The notes under the pieces were generated by a model that saw only the letters and a program-made list of their open reading frames with translations, was not told the DNA's origin and ran no database searches. DNA of 64,000 nucleotides. It comes from Nitratireductor sp. XY-223. GTDB lineage: Bacteria > Pseudomonadota > Alphaproteobacteria > Rhizobiales > Rhizobiaceae. The stretch lies in contig NZ_SPNT01000013.1 of NCBI RefSeq assembly GCF_004959855.1, positions 1 to 64,000 on the forward strand. Reading direction: 5' to 3'. The position numbers were made by a program, and so were the translations under genes. Of the stretch, positions 45,232 to 53,197 are shown one piece after another (the stretch's first letter is position 1; every line of letters begins with the position of its first letter).

Positions 45232-45441
45232 ACGGTCCGGCGTATCGCGGTCCGGGAGCATGAGGGCTCCCGGGCCGGCTCTGCCCTGGTCCGGCTGGCA
45301 CCGGGAGCCTCGCGTTGAACGGCGCCGGTTTCGTCCCGGCGCCGGCCGCGCAGACCGCAATCCCGTTCAATAGAGGCGTGCCGGCAATACAGGCGTGCCG
45401 GCGGCTTGATCCACACCCGGTTCGGCCCGCCATACGATGCC
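45232..45441. repeat. Direct repeat copy B (pair with 1-193)
   Basis: Same orientation and nearly the same sequence as the window start, ending at the same point (GCCATACGATGCC). The differences are three substitutions and a 17-base tandem duplication of the unit ending AGGCGTGCCGGC near 45375-45395. The sequence beyond is different on the right. In copy A the repeat is followed by porin-gene sequence; here it is followed by non-coding sequence and then catabolic genes. It may mark the right edge of an island. Confidence 0.9.
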
Positions 45442-45587
45442 GTATAGTCTGCCGTGAAGGCACGATCCCCGTCAGGTTGTACGGTCTGGGAATTGCGGAA
45501 CGTCTTGTCTTATCGGCTACACAATACAATGCCGACAACCAGCGGACGCGTGACGGCCAGTTGAAGTAACCCGCTGAAGGCAGCCCG

Positions 45588-46610
45588 TCAGGCGGAGCCA
45601 CGATCCATCAGCACCAGTGGCATTTCCCGCCGATGCGGATTTGGTGTAACGCCGTTTTCATTCATGTCCACGATCATCGTGGCAGCGGCTTCACCAATAC
45701 GGCGAGCGGGAATCCGCACCGTGGTCAGGGGTGGCTCCATGTGCTCGGAGCCTCGAAAATCCCCAACGCCGACGATGCCGATATCGTGCGGGACTCGCAT
45801 CCCCGCCTTACCGATGGCAAACATCGCCCCCTGGGCAATGATGTCGTTGCCGCAAATCACCGCCTCTGGCGGATGGCTGTCCAGCAGCGCGCCCATCAAC
45901 GTCTTGGCGGCCCCAATATCGTAGGGGCAGCGCAGAATGCGTTCCTTGGGAAGGTTGACGCCATGATCCTCGAGCTCCGCCCGGGCACCCAACAGGCGCC
46001 CCCTGGCGCGATCATTATTTTCCGTGTCCGGAAACAGCAAGACTATGTCCCGGTAGCCGCTCTGCACCGCGCGGCTCGCGGCCAGTTTCCCGGCCTTGAA
46101 ATTGTCGACACCAATGCACGGCATGGCGCTGTCGGCCCGGTAGTTCCACACCGATATCACCGGCACGTCCCTCTGCATCAGCATGTTCATCGAAACGGCC
46201 TCGTGATCGAGACCAACAAGCACGACGCCATCGGTGCGTCGCTCGAGGAGCGAGCGGATGATCGACACTTCCTTGCCAAGATCATAGCCGTGGGACGCCA
46301 CCAGCATGGTGCGATCGTGATCCTGCAGGCCAACGGAGAAGGCCTCGATCAATTCGGCAAAGATGGCGTTATCGATGGTCGGCACCACCAGGCCGATCGT
46401 GCCGGAGAACCGGTTGAGCAGAGCGCCCGCCATGCGGTCGCGAATGTAGCCCAGATCCTCAGCGGCGCGGCGGATACGCAGCCGCGTCGGCTCCCGGACC
46501 ATGTCCGGCTCGTTAAAGGCGCGGGAGACCGTAGCCGGCGACACGCCAGCGCGGGCAGCCACGTCAACAATGCCAGGTGCACCCTTTCTCGAGCGCGGTC
46601 TTTTGGCCAT
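45588..46610 (-). CDS. LacI-family transcriptional regulator, SauR-like
   Basis: The 340-residue protein has an N-terminal LacI helix-turn-helix (PGIVDVAARAGVSPATVSRAF, NEPDMVREPTRLRIRRAAEDLGY) and a periplasmic-binding-protein-like effector domain (GLVVPTIDNAIFAELIEAF, DGVVLVGLDHEAV, DIGIVGVGDF). It is divergent from the TctABC/aldehyde dehydrogenase/ligase operon, with a LacI-type operator between them. In Cupriavidus necator the sau (sulfoacetate) genes are, as I recall, next to a regulator gene called sauR, so this is the likely equivalent. The effector would be the imported compound or its metabolite. Confidence 0.9.
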   Translation of the reverse strand: MAKRPRSRKGAPGIVDVAARAGVSPATVSRAFNEPDMVREPTRLRIRRAAEDLGYIRDRMAGALLNRFSGTIGLVVPTIDNAIFAELIEAFSVGLQDHDRTMLVASHGYDLGKEVSIIRSLLERRTDGVVLVGLDHEAVSMNMLMQRDVPVISVWNYRADSAMPCIGVDNFKAGKLAASRAVQSGYRDIVLLFPDTENNDRARGRLLGARAELEDHGVNLPKERILRCPYDIGAAKTLMGALLDSHPPEAVICGNDIIAQGAMFAIGKAGMRVPHDIGIVGVGDFRGSEHMEPPLTTVRIPARRIGEAAATMIVDMNENGVTPNPHRREMPLVLMDRGSA

Positions 46611-46623
46611 CGAAGCTTCAAAA

Positions 46624-46637
46624 TGAAAACGTTTGCA
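46624..46637. promoter_or_regulatory. LacI-type operator
   Basis: TGAAAACGTTTGCA, an imperfect palindrome around the central CG typical of LacI-family operators, lies 14 bases upstream of the regulator start and about 70 bases before tctA. It is placed to control both divergent units. Confidence 0.75.
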
Positions 46638-46704
46638 TTTTTATTTTCATAAAATAGCCTATTCGGGCAGGAAGCAACCGGCCGATGCGGAAGGAACGCA
46701 AAAA

Positions 46705-48237
46705 GTGGAGTTTATCGCCTATTTTTCCGGCGTTTTTGAACCCGTCGCCTTCACGCTTCTGATCCTCGGCACGGTGGGCGGGCTGATCCTCGGCGCGACG
46801 CCCGGCCTTTCGCCAACCATGGCGGTCGCGCTGCTCATTCCCTTTACCTTCCACCTGTCCCCGACCCAGGGGCTGGTGCTACTGGGCGCGGCCTACACCT
46901 CAACCGTTGCCGGTGGTGCCGTCAGCGCCATCCTGCTGAAAATTCCCGGTGCCCCGGCCAACATCGCAACGGCGCTCGACGGCCACGAAATGGCCCGCCA
47001 GGGCCATGGCGCGCGGGCCCTGCAACTGTCTTTCCTGTCCTCCGGCATCGGCGGCGTGTTCGGGGTGCTGCTGCTGATTTTCCTGACCCCGGTGCTGGCC
47101 AAGTGGGCACTCGTCTTCGGGCCCTCACACCTTTTCTGGCTGGCCATCCTCGGCGTCACCGTCATCGGCTCGCTGGATTCAAAGTCCTTCGTCAAGGGAT
47201 TGCTGTCGGGATGCCTCGGACTGTGGCTGGCCATGATCGGCTATGACGACATCCAGGGCGCGCCGCGCTTTATCTTCCACGATTCTCTGACCGGCGGCAT
47301 CAACATCATCGCCGCACTGATCGGCCTGTTCGCCATCCCGCAGGTGATCAACATGCTGGCCAAGGGCCGCACCCGGGCGAACATCGAATCGCTGAAGGTG
47401 GAGCGACGGAGCCTTGCGGCGTCTGTGCGCGAGGTTGGCTCGAACAAGCGCGCGCTGTCGATCGGCATCATCGTCGGCTCGATCATCGGCCTCATCCCCG
47501 GTGTCGGCGGCCAGATCGCCGGCCTCGTGGCCTACGACCAGACCCGCAAGCTGTCGCCCGAGAAGGACAGATTCGGCAAGGGCCACCCGGAGGGCGTCAT
47601 CGCCGCCGAGTCGGCCAACAACGCCATGGTCGGCCCCTCCCTGGTGCCGCTCCTGACGCTGTCGATCCCGGGCAGCCCGACCGCGGCCGTGCTGCTCGGC
47701 GGGCTACTGATCCACGGCATCTTCCCCGGTTCCGACCTGTTCGAGCGGCACCCGGATGTCATCTGGACCTTCGTCAATTCCATGCTGATCGGGCAAATCC
47801 TGATGGTCATATTCGGCATCTACACAGCCCTGTGGGCCGCCCGCGTCGCCAAGGCACCGATGCCGATCATGGCGGCCGCCGTCAGCGTGCTCGCGGTCTT
47901 CGGCTCCTACTCGGTCTCGCAGTCGATGGGTGACGTCTACATAATGTTCGTGCTGGGACTCGGTATGTGGATCCTCGAGCGGTTCGGCTTTTCCGCCGCG
48001 CCACTGGTGCTCGGTCTGATCCTCGGCCCCATCGCCGAAGCGAATTTTGTCCAGGGCAACATGATCGCCACCGCCCAGGACGCGCAGTGGAGCTACTTCC
48101 TGACCGGGCCGCTCAACCTGCTCCTGATCGCCCTGATCATCGCCTCCATCGGTTACAGCTTCTGGAGCAACATGCTGGCCCGTGGTTCCGCCACGGATTC
48201 CGGGGCAACCGGCCAGGAAGAAGGGGCCGCAGAATGA
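46705..48237 (+). CDS. tctA: Tripartite tricarboxylate transporter large permease, TctA family
   Basis: The 510-residue, 11-12-span membrane protein has TctA signatures: GGLILGATPGLSPTMAVALLIP near the start, GAAYTSTVAGGAVSAILLKIPG, IGLIPGVGGQIAGLVAYDQ, PEGVIAAESANNAMVGPSLVP and LLTLSIPGSPTAAVLLGGLLIH. These TTT permeases import carboxylates or related acids with a periplasmic TctC partner. A longer frame exists, but the GTG at 46705, nine bases after AAGGA, gives the normal family start (VEFIAYFSGV). Its stop overlaps tctB by ATGA (48234). The downstream ligase and dehydrogenase point to sulfoacetate or a similar acid as the substrate. Confidence 0.93.
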   Translation: MEFIAYFSGVFEPVAFTLLILGTVGGLILGATPGLSPTMAVALLIPFTFHLSPTQGLVLLGAAYTSTVAGGAVSAILLKIPGAPANIATALDGHEMARQGHGARALQLSFLSSGIGGVFGVLLLIFLTPVLAKWALVFGPSHLFWLAILGVTVIGSLDSKSFVKGLLSGCLGLWLAMIGYDDIQGAPRFIFHDSLTGGINIIAALIGLFAIPQVINMLAKGRTRANIESLKVERRSLAASVREVGSNKRALSIGIIVGSIIGLIPGVGGQIAGLVAYDQTRKLSPEKDRFGKGHPEGVIAAESANNAMVGPSLVPLLTLSIPGSPTAAVLLGGLLIHGIFPGSDLFERHPDVIWTFVNSMLIGQILMVIFGIYTALWAARVAKAPMPIMAAAVSVLAVFGSYSVSQSMGDVYIMFVLGLGMWILERFGFSAAPLVLGLILGPIAEANFVQGNMIATAQDAQWSYFLTGPLNLLLIALIIASIGYSFWSNMLARGSATDSGATGQEEGAAE

Positions 48238-48695
48238 CCGCAAGAGCCTGGCAACACGTCATCCCGTCCCTCGCCGTCCTGGTGATCGCCCTGGCGGTCG
48301 GCTGGTTGAGCTTCACACAGGAGCCCGCCGCCGCGTTCCTGTTTCCGCGCATCATCTCGGTCGTCTTCATCATCCTTGCCGTGTGGAATTTTGCCCGCGC
48401 GGCGCTTGGCCTGGCGCGGGTGGGAACCGGCATTGACCGGGCAACCCTGATCAACCTTTTGCCGGGCGTGGCGGTGATCGGCCTCTACGTGCTGCTCGGC
48501 GCCAGGAATCTCGGCTTCTACACGGCCGGCACCCTGACATTCCTGGTGCTCTACACGCTCTACGACCCGGCGCCGCCGAACAGTGTCCAGGACTGGGGCA
48601 AGCGCATTCTTGTCACCGCCATCTTCATGCTCGTCATCTACGGATTGTTCGCTCTTGTTCTACAGGTGCAAACGCCGCGCGGGAGTTTCATGTGA
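48234..48695 (+). CDS. tctB: Tripartite tricarboxylate transporter small permease, TctB family
   Basis: The 153-residue protein has four predicted membrane spans, in the layout of TctB: an N-terminal span (IPSLAVLVIALAVGWLSF), AAFLFPRIISVVFIILAVWN, INLLPGVAVIGLYVLL, and a C-terminal pair ending AIFMLVIYGLFALVLQV with the family's short polar tail. TctB is the accessory subunit of TTT transporters and is poorly conserved. Position between tctA and tctC and the four-base overlap with tctA support the call. Confidence 0.88.
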   Translation: MTARAWQHVIPSLAVLVIALAVGWLSFTQEPAAAFLFPRIISVVFIILAVWNFARAALGLARVGTGIDRATLINLLPGVAVIGLYVLLGARNLGFYTAGTLTFLVLYTLYDPAPPNSVQDWGKRILVTAIFMLVIYGLFALVLQVQTPRGSFM

Positions 48696-48732
48696 TTCAA
48701 CAACGGCGCACTCATCAAAATGGGAGGAAACC

Positions 48733-49704
48733 ATGAAAACACTGTTCACCAAACTGGCCCTGGGAGCCGCGGCGCTCGTCGTGGCTGCTGGCGGCGCGCT
48801 CGCGCAGGACTTTCCGGACCGCCCGATCGGCGTTTCGGTGTCCTATGGCGCCGGTGGCGCAACCGATTTCCAGGCGCGCATCGTCACCATGGCGGCCGGC
48901 AACGAGGATCTGCTGGGCCAGCCGATCTACATCATCAACAAGCCGGGTGCCGGCGGCCGCGTGGGCTGGAACTGGTTTGCCTCGGAGGCCGACAAGGACG
49001 GCTACACCCTGGCTGCATACAACATCCCGCATTTCATCGCTCAGTCGATCAAGGGCGGTGTCCAGTACAGCGCCGATTCCTTCGAACCCATCGCCAACTG
49101 GGGCGAGGACCCGGCGGTCGTGGTTGTCGGCAATGACAGCGACTTCAATTCCATGGAGGACTTCATTGCCTTCGCCAAGGAAAATCCGGGCAGGCTGACC
49201 ACCTCGGGCGCCGGCCTGTTTGTCGGCCACCACATCGCGGCCCTGCAGATCGAGAACGCCTGCGACTGCAAGCTGGCCTACATTCCGACGAAGGGCGGGG
49301 GCGCCGCGGCCATGAAGGCCGTCATTGCCGGTGATGTCCTGGCGGGCATAAACAACCTGTCCGATGCCTTCCGCGCCCGCGAGGCCGGCAATGTCAAGAT
49401 TCTGGGTGTGGCCGATCTGAAGCGCAACGAGGAGTTCCTTCCCGATGTTCCCACGTTGATGGAAGCCGGGCTGGACGTGCACAATTCATCGGTCAACTAC
49501 CGCGGCATCATGGCGCCGGCCGGCACGCCGCCGCAAGTCATCGAAGTGCTTGCCGCCAAGGTGCCGGAGATGTTCAAGCACAAGCGCGTGGCGCAACGCA
49601 TGAAGGCCGGCGGTTCGCCGATGAACATTATGACCCGCGAAGAGGTTCAGAAAATGTGGGCCGAAAGACAGGAATACCTGTCCGAACTGCTGCAGGGGCT
49701 GTAA
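48733..49704 (+). CDS. tctC: Tripartite tricarboxylate transporter binding protein, TctC family
   Basis: The 323-residue protein begins with a signal peptide (MKTLFTKLALGAAALVVAAGG, cleavage near ALAQD). It carries TctC/Bug motifs: FPDRPIGVSVSYGAGGATDFQAR, IINKPGAGGRVGWNWF, GGGAAAMKAVIAGDVLAGINN, and NYRGIMAPAGTPPQVIEVLAAK. TctC delivers the acid substrate to TctAB. GGGAGG lies just before the ATG. Binding proteins usually sit first or last in the TTT operon; here it is between the permeases and the catabolic enzymes, 67 bases before the dehydrogenase gene. Confidence 0.93.
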   Translation: MKTLFTKLALGAAALVVAAGGALAQDFPDRPIGVSVSYGAGGATDFQARIVTMAAGNEDLLGQPIYIINKPGAGGRVGWNWFASEADKDGYTLAAYNIPHFIAQSIKGGVQYSADSFEPIANWGEDPAVVVVGNDSDFNSMEDFIAFAKENPGRLTTSGAGLFVGHHIAALQIENACDCKLAYIPTKGGGAAAMKAVIAGDVLAGINNLSDAFRAREAGNVKILGVADLKRNEEFLPDVPTLMEAGLDVHNSSVNYRGIMAPAGTPPQVIEVLAAKVPEMFKHKRVAQRMKAGGSPMNIMTREEVQKMWAERQEYLSELLQGL

Positions 49705-49771
49705 CAGGTTCCCCAGAACAATGCGGCCGGGCCCCGACCCGGCCGCGCCAACACAGAACGGGTTTTGAGCA

Positions 49772-51202
49772 ATGGCCGTGAATGTGCAAATGGCTGAACC
49801 GACTGCCGAGGAAGCGATCGTGGACGCACTTGTCGAACGCGCCCGTGCCGCCCAGCGTCGGTTCGAGCGCAACGCCACGCAGGAACGCTACGACGCGGCG
49901 GCCCTTGCCGCGGGCTGGGCCCTGATGGAACCGACACGCAACCGGGAGCTCTCGGAACTGGCCGTCGAAACCACCGGCCTTGGCAACGTGCCAGACAAGA
50001 TCACCAAGAACCACCGCAAGACGCTCGGCCTGCTGCGCGATATCAAGGGAGCGGTCACCTGCGGCATCGTGCGGGATGACCCCGAAAGCGGTATCACCGA
50101 AGTCGCGCGGGCCGTCGGTGTGGTGGGCGCCGTGGTCCCGTCGACCAACCCGGTCGCCACGCCGACCAACAACGTGATCAACGCCCTCAAATGCGGCAAT
50201 GCCATCATTCTGTCGCCGTCGCCAAAGGGCGTGGCCGCCTGCGAGCGGCTGCTCGGCTGCATGCACGCGGAATTTGCAAAGCTCGGCATTGACCGTGACC
50301 TGGTCCAGATGATCCCCGCCCCCGTTTCGAAGGCCAAGGCGCAGCGGCTGATGGAACGGGTCGACCGGCTGATCGTCACCGGTAGCCAGGACAATGTGCG
50401 CCGGGCCTATTCTTCCGGCACACCCGCCATTGGCGTGGGCGCCGGCAACGTCACCGTGATCGTCGACGAAACGGCAGACCTGAAGGACGCGGCCGCCAAG
50501 ATCACGGTATCCAAGGCCTTTGACAATGCGACGTCCTGCTCGTCCGAAAACGCCGTCGTCGTGCTCGACGCCGTCCATGACGCCTTCATGACCGAGTTGC
50601 ACGCAGCCGGCGGCCGCCTGCTGACGGGGGACGCCGGGGCAAAGCTGAAACAGGCCCTTTTTGCCGGCGGACACCTCAACCGGGCCATGCTGGCCAAGGA
50701 CATCGACCGGGTCATCGCCGTGGCGGACGTGCCCGTGGAGGACGCGGACACCGCCCGATTCCTGCTGATCGAGGGTGAGGGAATCGGTCGCGACTATCCG
50801 GAATCGGGCGAGAAGCTCTCACTGGTCGCCACGCTCTACCGGGCCCGTGATTTCCATCATGCCCGGCAGCTGACCCATGAATTGTTCCGCAATGTCGGCG
50901 CCGGCCACTCCGTCGGCATCCATACGAGCGACGCGGAAAGGCCCCTGGTGCTGGCGCGTACGCTGCCGACCTGCCGGGTCATCGTCAACCAGGCCCACTG
51001 TTTTGCCACCGGCGGGTCTTTCGACAATGGCGCGCCGTTTTCGCTGTCCATGGGCTGCGGCTCCTGGGGCGGCAACTCGATCGACGAGAATTTCAGCCAC
51101 AAGCACCTGGTGAACATCACACGAATTGTCCGCACCATCGCGCCCAACGAGCCTGCGCTGGACGATATTTTTGGCCCCCATTGGGAAAAGGCCGGGAAAT
51201 GA
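49772..51202 (+). CDS. sauS: CoA-acylating aldehyde dehydrogenase, probable sulfoacetaldehyde dehydrogenase
   Basis: The 476-residue protein belongs to the acylating aldehyde dehydrogenases (AdhE/EutE/PduP branch): VGVVGAVVPSTNPVATPTNN, NALKCGNAIILSPSPKG, LIVTGSQDNVRRAYSSGTPAI, VGAGNVTVIVDE, and the catalytic Cys in KAFDNATSCSSENAVVV near residue 255. It would interconvert an acyl-CoA and an aldehyde. With a LacI regulator, an acyl-CoA ligase and a dedicated acid transporter, the set matches the SauS/SauT pathway in which sulfoacetyl-CoA is reduced to sulfoacetaldehyde. Its stop overlaps the ligase start by ATGA. The next enzyme, Xsc, is not in the window. Confidence 0.75.
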   Translation: MAVNVQMAEPTAEEAIVDALVERARAAQRRFERNATQERYDAAALAAGWALMEPTRNRELSELAVETTGLGNVPDKITKNHRKTLGLLRDIKGAVTCGIVRDDPESGITEVARAVGVVGAVVPSTNPVATPTNNVINALKCGNAIILSPSPKGVAACERLLGCMHAEFAKLGIDRDLVQMIPAPVSKAKAQRLMERVDRLIVTGSQDNVRRAYSSGTPAIGVGAGNVTVIVDETADLKDAAAKITVSKAFDNATSCSSENAVVVLDAVHDAFMTELHAAGGRLLTGDAGAKLKQALFAGGHLNRAMLAKDIDRVIAVADVPVEDADTARFLLIEGEGIGRDYPESGEKLSLVATLYRARDFHHARQLTHELFRNVGAGHSVGIHTSDAERPLVLARTLPTCRVIVNQAHCFATGGSFDNGAPFSLSMGCGSWGGNSIDENFSHKHLVNITRIVRTIAPNEPALDDIFGPHWEKAGK

Positions 51203-52698
51203 CCGCGGCCGAGTTCGACGGATCGATACGGGACCTTGTCGACCGGCGCGCCGACGGGGCACCCGACCACATTTTCCTGATCGATCCGGACAGCGGGGAG
51301 ACCACCACATTTGCCGAACTGGCGGATCGTTGTCGGTTCGTGGCCGGCCAAGCGGGTGCCCAGGGCGTGAAACCGGGTGAGGCCGTTGGCTACGCCATGG
51401 TCAACGGCACCGACACGGCAACGGTCATCCTCGGCCTGCTCTATGGCGGCTATCTGGCGACCGCCATCAATCTCGTGGCCGGCCGCCAGACCATCGACTA
51501 CGTGCTGGCCGACAGCGGCGCGAAGCTGGTTTTCTGCCACGAGCACACGCGCGATCTGCTGGGAGACAGCCCGCCCTGCAGGACGCTGGTGGTCGCCGGC
51601 GAAATGGCGGGAACAGGCCGCCAGCCCAGTGCCACGCGACCGGCCGCCTCCGATCCGGGCCTGTTGATGTACACCTCGGGCACCACCGGCACGCCGAAGG
51701 GCGTGCTGCTGACCCACCAGAATCTCATCGCCGGCGGCACCAACACGGCGATCGCCCACGAACTGACACCGCAGGACCGGGGATTGTGCGTCCTGCCGCT
51801 CTACCACATCAATGGCCTGTGCGTCACGCTGATTGGCGCGCTGGTCTCCGGCTCCGGCCTGATCCTGCCGCAGAGGTTCTCGGTCGGAAAATTCTGGGAC
51901 CAGTTGCGCCGGCATCGCGGCACCTGGTTTTCTGTGGTCCCCACCCAGATTTCCTATCTGCTCAACGAGGCCGCTGCCAACGGACACGACCCGAAGGACC
52001 TTGACCAACTGCGCTTCGGCCGGTCGGCCTCCGCACCATTGTCACCCGACGTCCAGCGAACCTTCGAGGCACAGTTCAACGTGCCGGTCATCGAGACCAT
52101 GGGCCTGACCGAGACGGCGGCGCAGATCCTGTCCAACCCGATGCACGGAACCCGCAAGATCGGCTCGCCCGGCATCGCTTTCGGCAATGAGGTCATAATA
52201 GCCGACGCTGAACACAAGGAACTGCCGCGCGGCGAGGAAGGCGAGGTCCTTGTGCGTGGCCGCAACATAATGCTGGGCTACCTGAACAACCCGGACGCCA
52301 CACGCGCCGCCCTTGCGCCGGGGGGTTGGCTGCGGACCGGTGATCTTGGCCGCATGGACCCGCAGGGATACGTGACCATCACCGGCCGGCTGAAGGAATT
52401 GATCATCAAAGGCGGAGAAAACATCGCACCCCGCGAAGTCGACGAGGCGCTCTACTCGCACCCCGATGTCATTGAAGCGGCAGCTTTTGGTCGCAGTTGC
52501 GACCAGTATGGCCAGAGGGTGGAGGCAGCGGTCCGCCTGCGCGATGGCACCACCGTCCAGCCGGCTGACCTCATCAATCTGTGCCGTGACAAGCTTGGTG
52601 CCTTCAAGGCGCCCGACCGGCTGCACGTGCTGCCCGAACTACCAAAGGGCCCATCCGGAAAGATCCAGCGGGCCCGTCTGTCCGACCTGACCGAATAG
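51199..52698 (+). CDS. sauT: AMP-forming acyl-CoA ligase, probable sulfoacetate-CoA ligase
   Basis: The 499-residue protein shows all ANL-superfamily motifs: LLMYTSGTTGTPKGVLLTHQN (P-loop) near 155-175, PLYHINGL, MGLTETAAQ, GWLRTGDLGRMDPQGYVTI, GRLKELIIKGGENIAPREVDE, and the C-terminal catalytic Lys in PKGPSGKIQR. It activates a carboxylic acid with ATP and CoA. Directly after the acylating dehydrogenase, and after a TTT transporter, it fits SauT, which makes sulfoacetyl-CoA. The substrate could instead be another small acid. The gene begins inside the dehydrogenase stop, so the two are translationally coupled. Confidence 0.8.
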   Translation: MTAAEFDGSIRDLVDRRADGAPDHIFLIDPDSGETTTFAELADRCRFVAGQAGAQGVKPGEAVGYAMVNGTDTATVILGLLYGGYLATAINLVAGRQTIDYVLADSGAKLVFCHEHTRDLLGDSPPCRTLVVAGEMAGTGRQPSATRPAASDPGLLMYTSGTTGTPKGVLLTHQNLIAGGTNTAIAHELTPQDRGLCVLPLYHINGLCVTLIGALVSGSGLILPQRFSVGKFWDQLRRHRGTWFSVVPTQISYLLNEAAANGHDPKDLDQLRFGRSASAPLSPDVQRTFEAQFNVPVIETMGLTETAAQILSNPMHGTRKIGSPGIAFGNEVIIADAEHKELPRGEEGEVLVRGRNIMLGYLNNPDATRAALAPGGWLRTGDLGRMDPQGYVTITGRLKELIIKGGENIAPREVDEALYSHPDVIEAAAFGRSCDQYGQRVEAAVRLRDGTTVQPADLINLCRDKLGAFKAPDRLHVLPELPKGPSGKIQRARLSDLTE

Positions 52699-53197
52699 GC
52701 TCGAGCCGTCATTCGGCCGCACCACCTGTTGCAAAGTAAGAGCATCCGGCCAAGACCGCAGGGGTGCTCAGTGTTGTTTCTGGCGACGAGACGGTGGATT
52801 CTTACCGTGATTGTCGTGCAAGATTACGTGGATGCAGAGCTGCGGCCTATGCGGCCTGATCAAGCTTCTGCGCCGCCCGGTGCACGGAGATTTTCTTTGA
52901 GACCTACCCGGAGGAACCGCTCATCCTCCGGGTAAATATATCCGGTTTTATTTTAGTGATTCTTGCATACGACGATCATCCTACAAAGGGGTCGAATCTA
53001 TCAACTAGCCGATCAAATGGCGAACGAAAGATAAAGTTCACTTTGCTCGTATCGAGAAAGGGTAAAATGGGGCGCCTTTGCTTATGCTCCGACCTTCGCC
53101 AGACATGCCCAGTGAACATATTTCATACACCAGATACACGTTGAAAATGTTTTACGATTAGTCGGACGACATGTATCTACATCACGGCACCCATCTG
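52699..53197. other. Intergenic region after the sau-like operon
   Basis: About 500 bp without a recognisable gene. It holds the strong hairpin at 52906-52933 and AT-rich sequence from 52934 to about 53165. No IS fragment was identified. Confidence 0.5.
52906..52933. terminator. Strong hairpin, probable terminator
   Basis: ACCCGGAGGA and TCCTCCGGGT form a perfect 10-bp stem with an 8-base loop, followed by an A/T-rich stretch with TTTTATTTT some bases later. It lies about 210 bases after the ligase stop and could end transcription of that operon or of the convergent dehydratase gene. Confidence 0.6.

Noticed and set aside
44733-45360. Open frames on both strands before the right repeat
   Set aside because: No domains, no convincing ribosome sites, and Arg/Pro-rich composition typical of non-coding high-GC DNA.
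1-45441. Prophage or integrative element with att sites
   Set aside because: No integrase, excisionase, tRNA gene, phage structural or conjugation gene was seen; the direct repeats alone do not prove site-specific integration.
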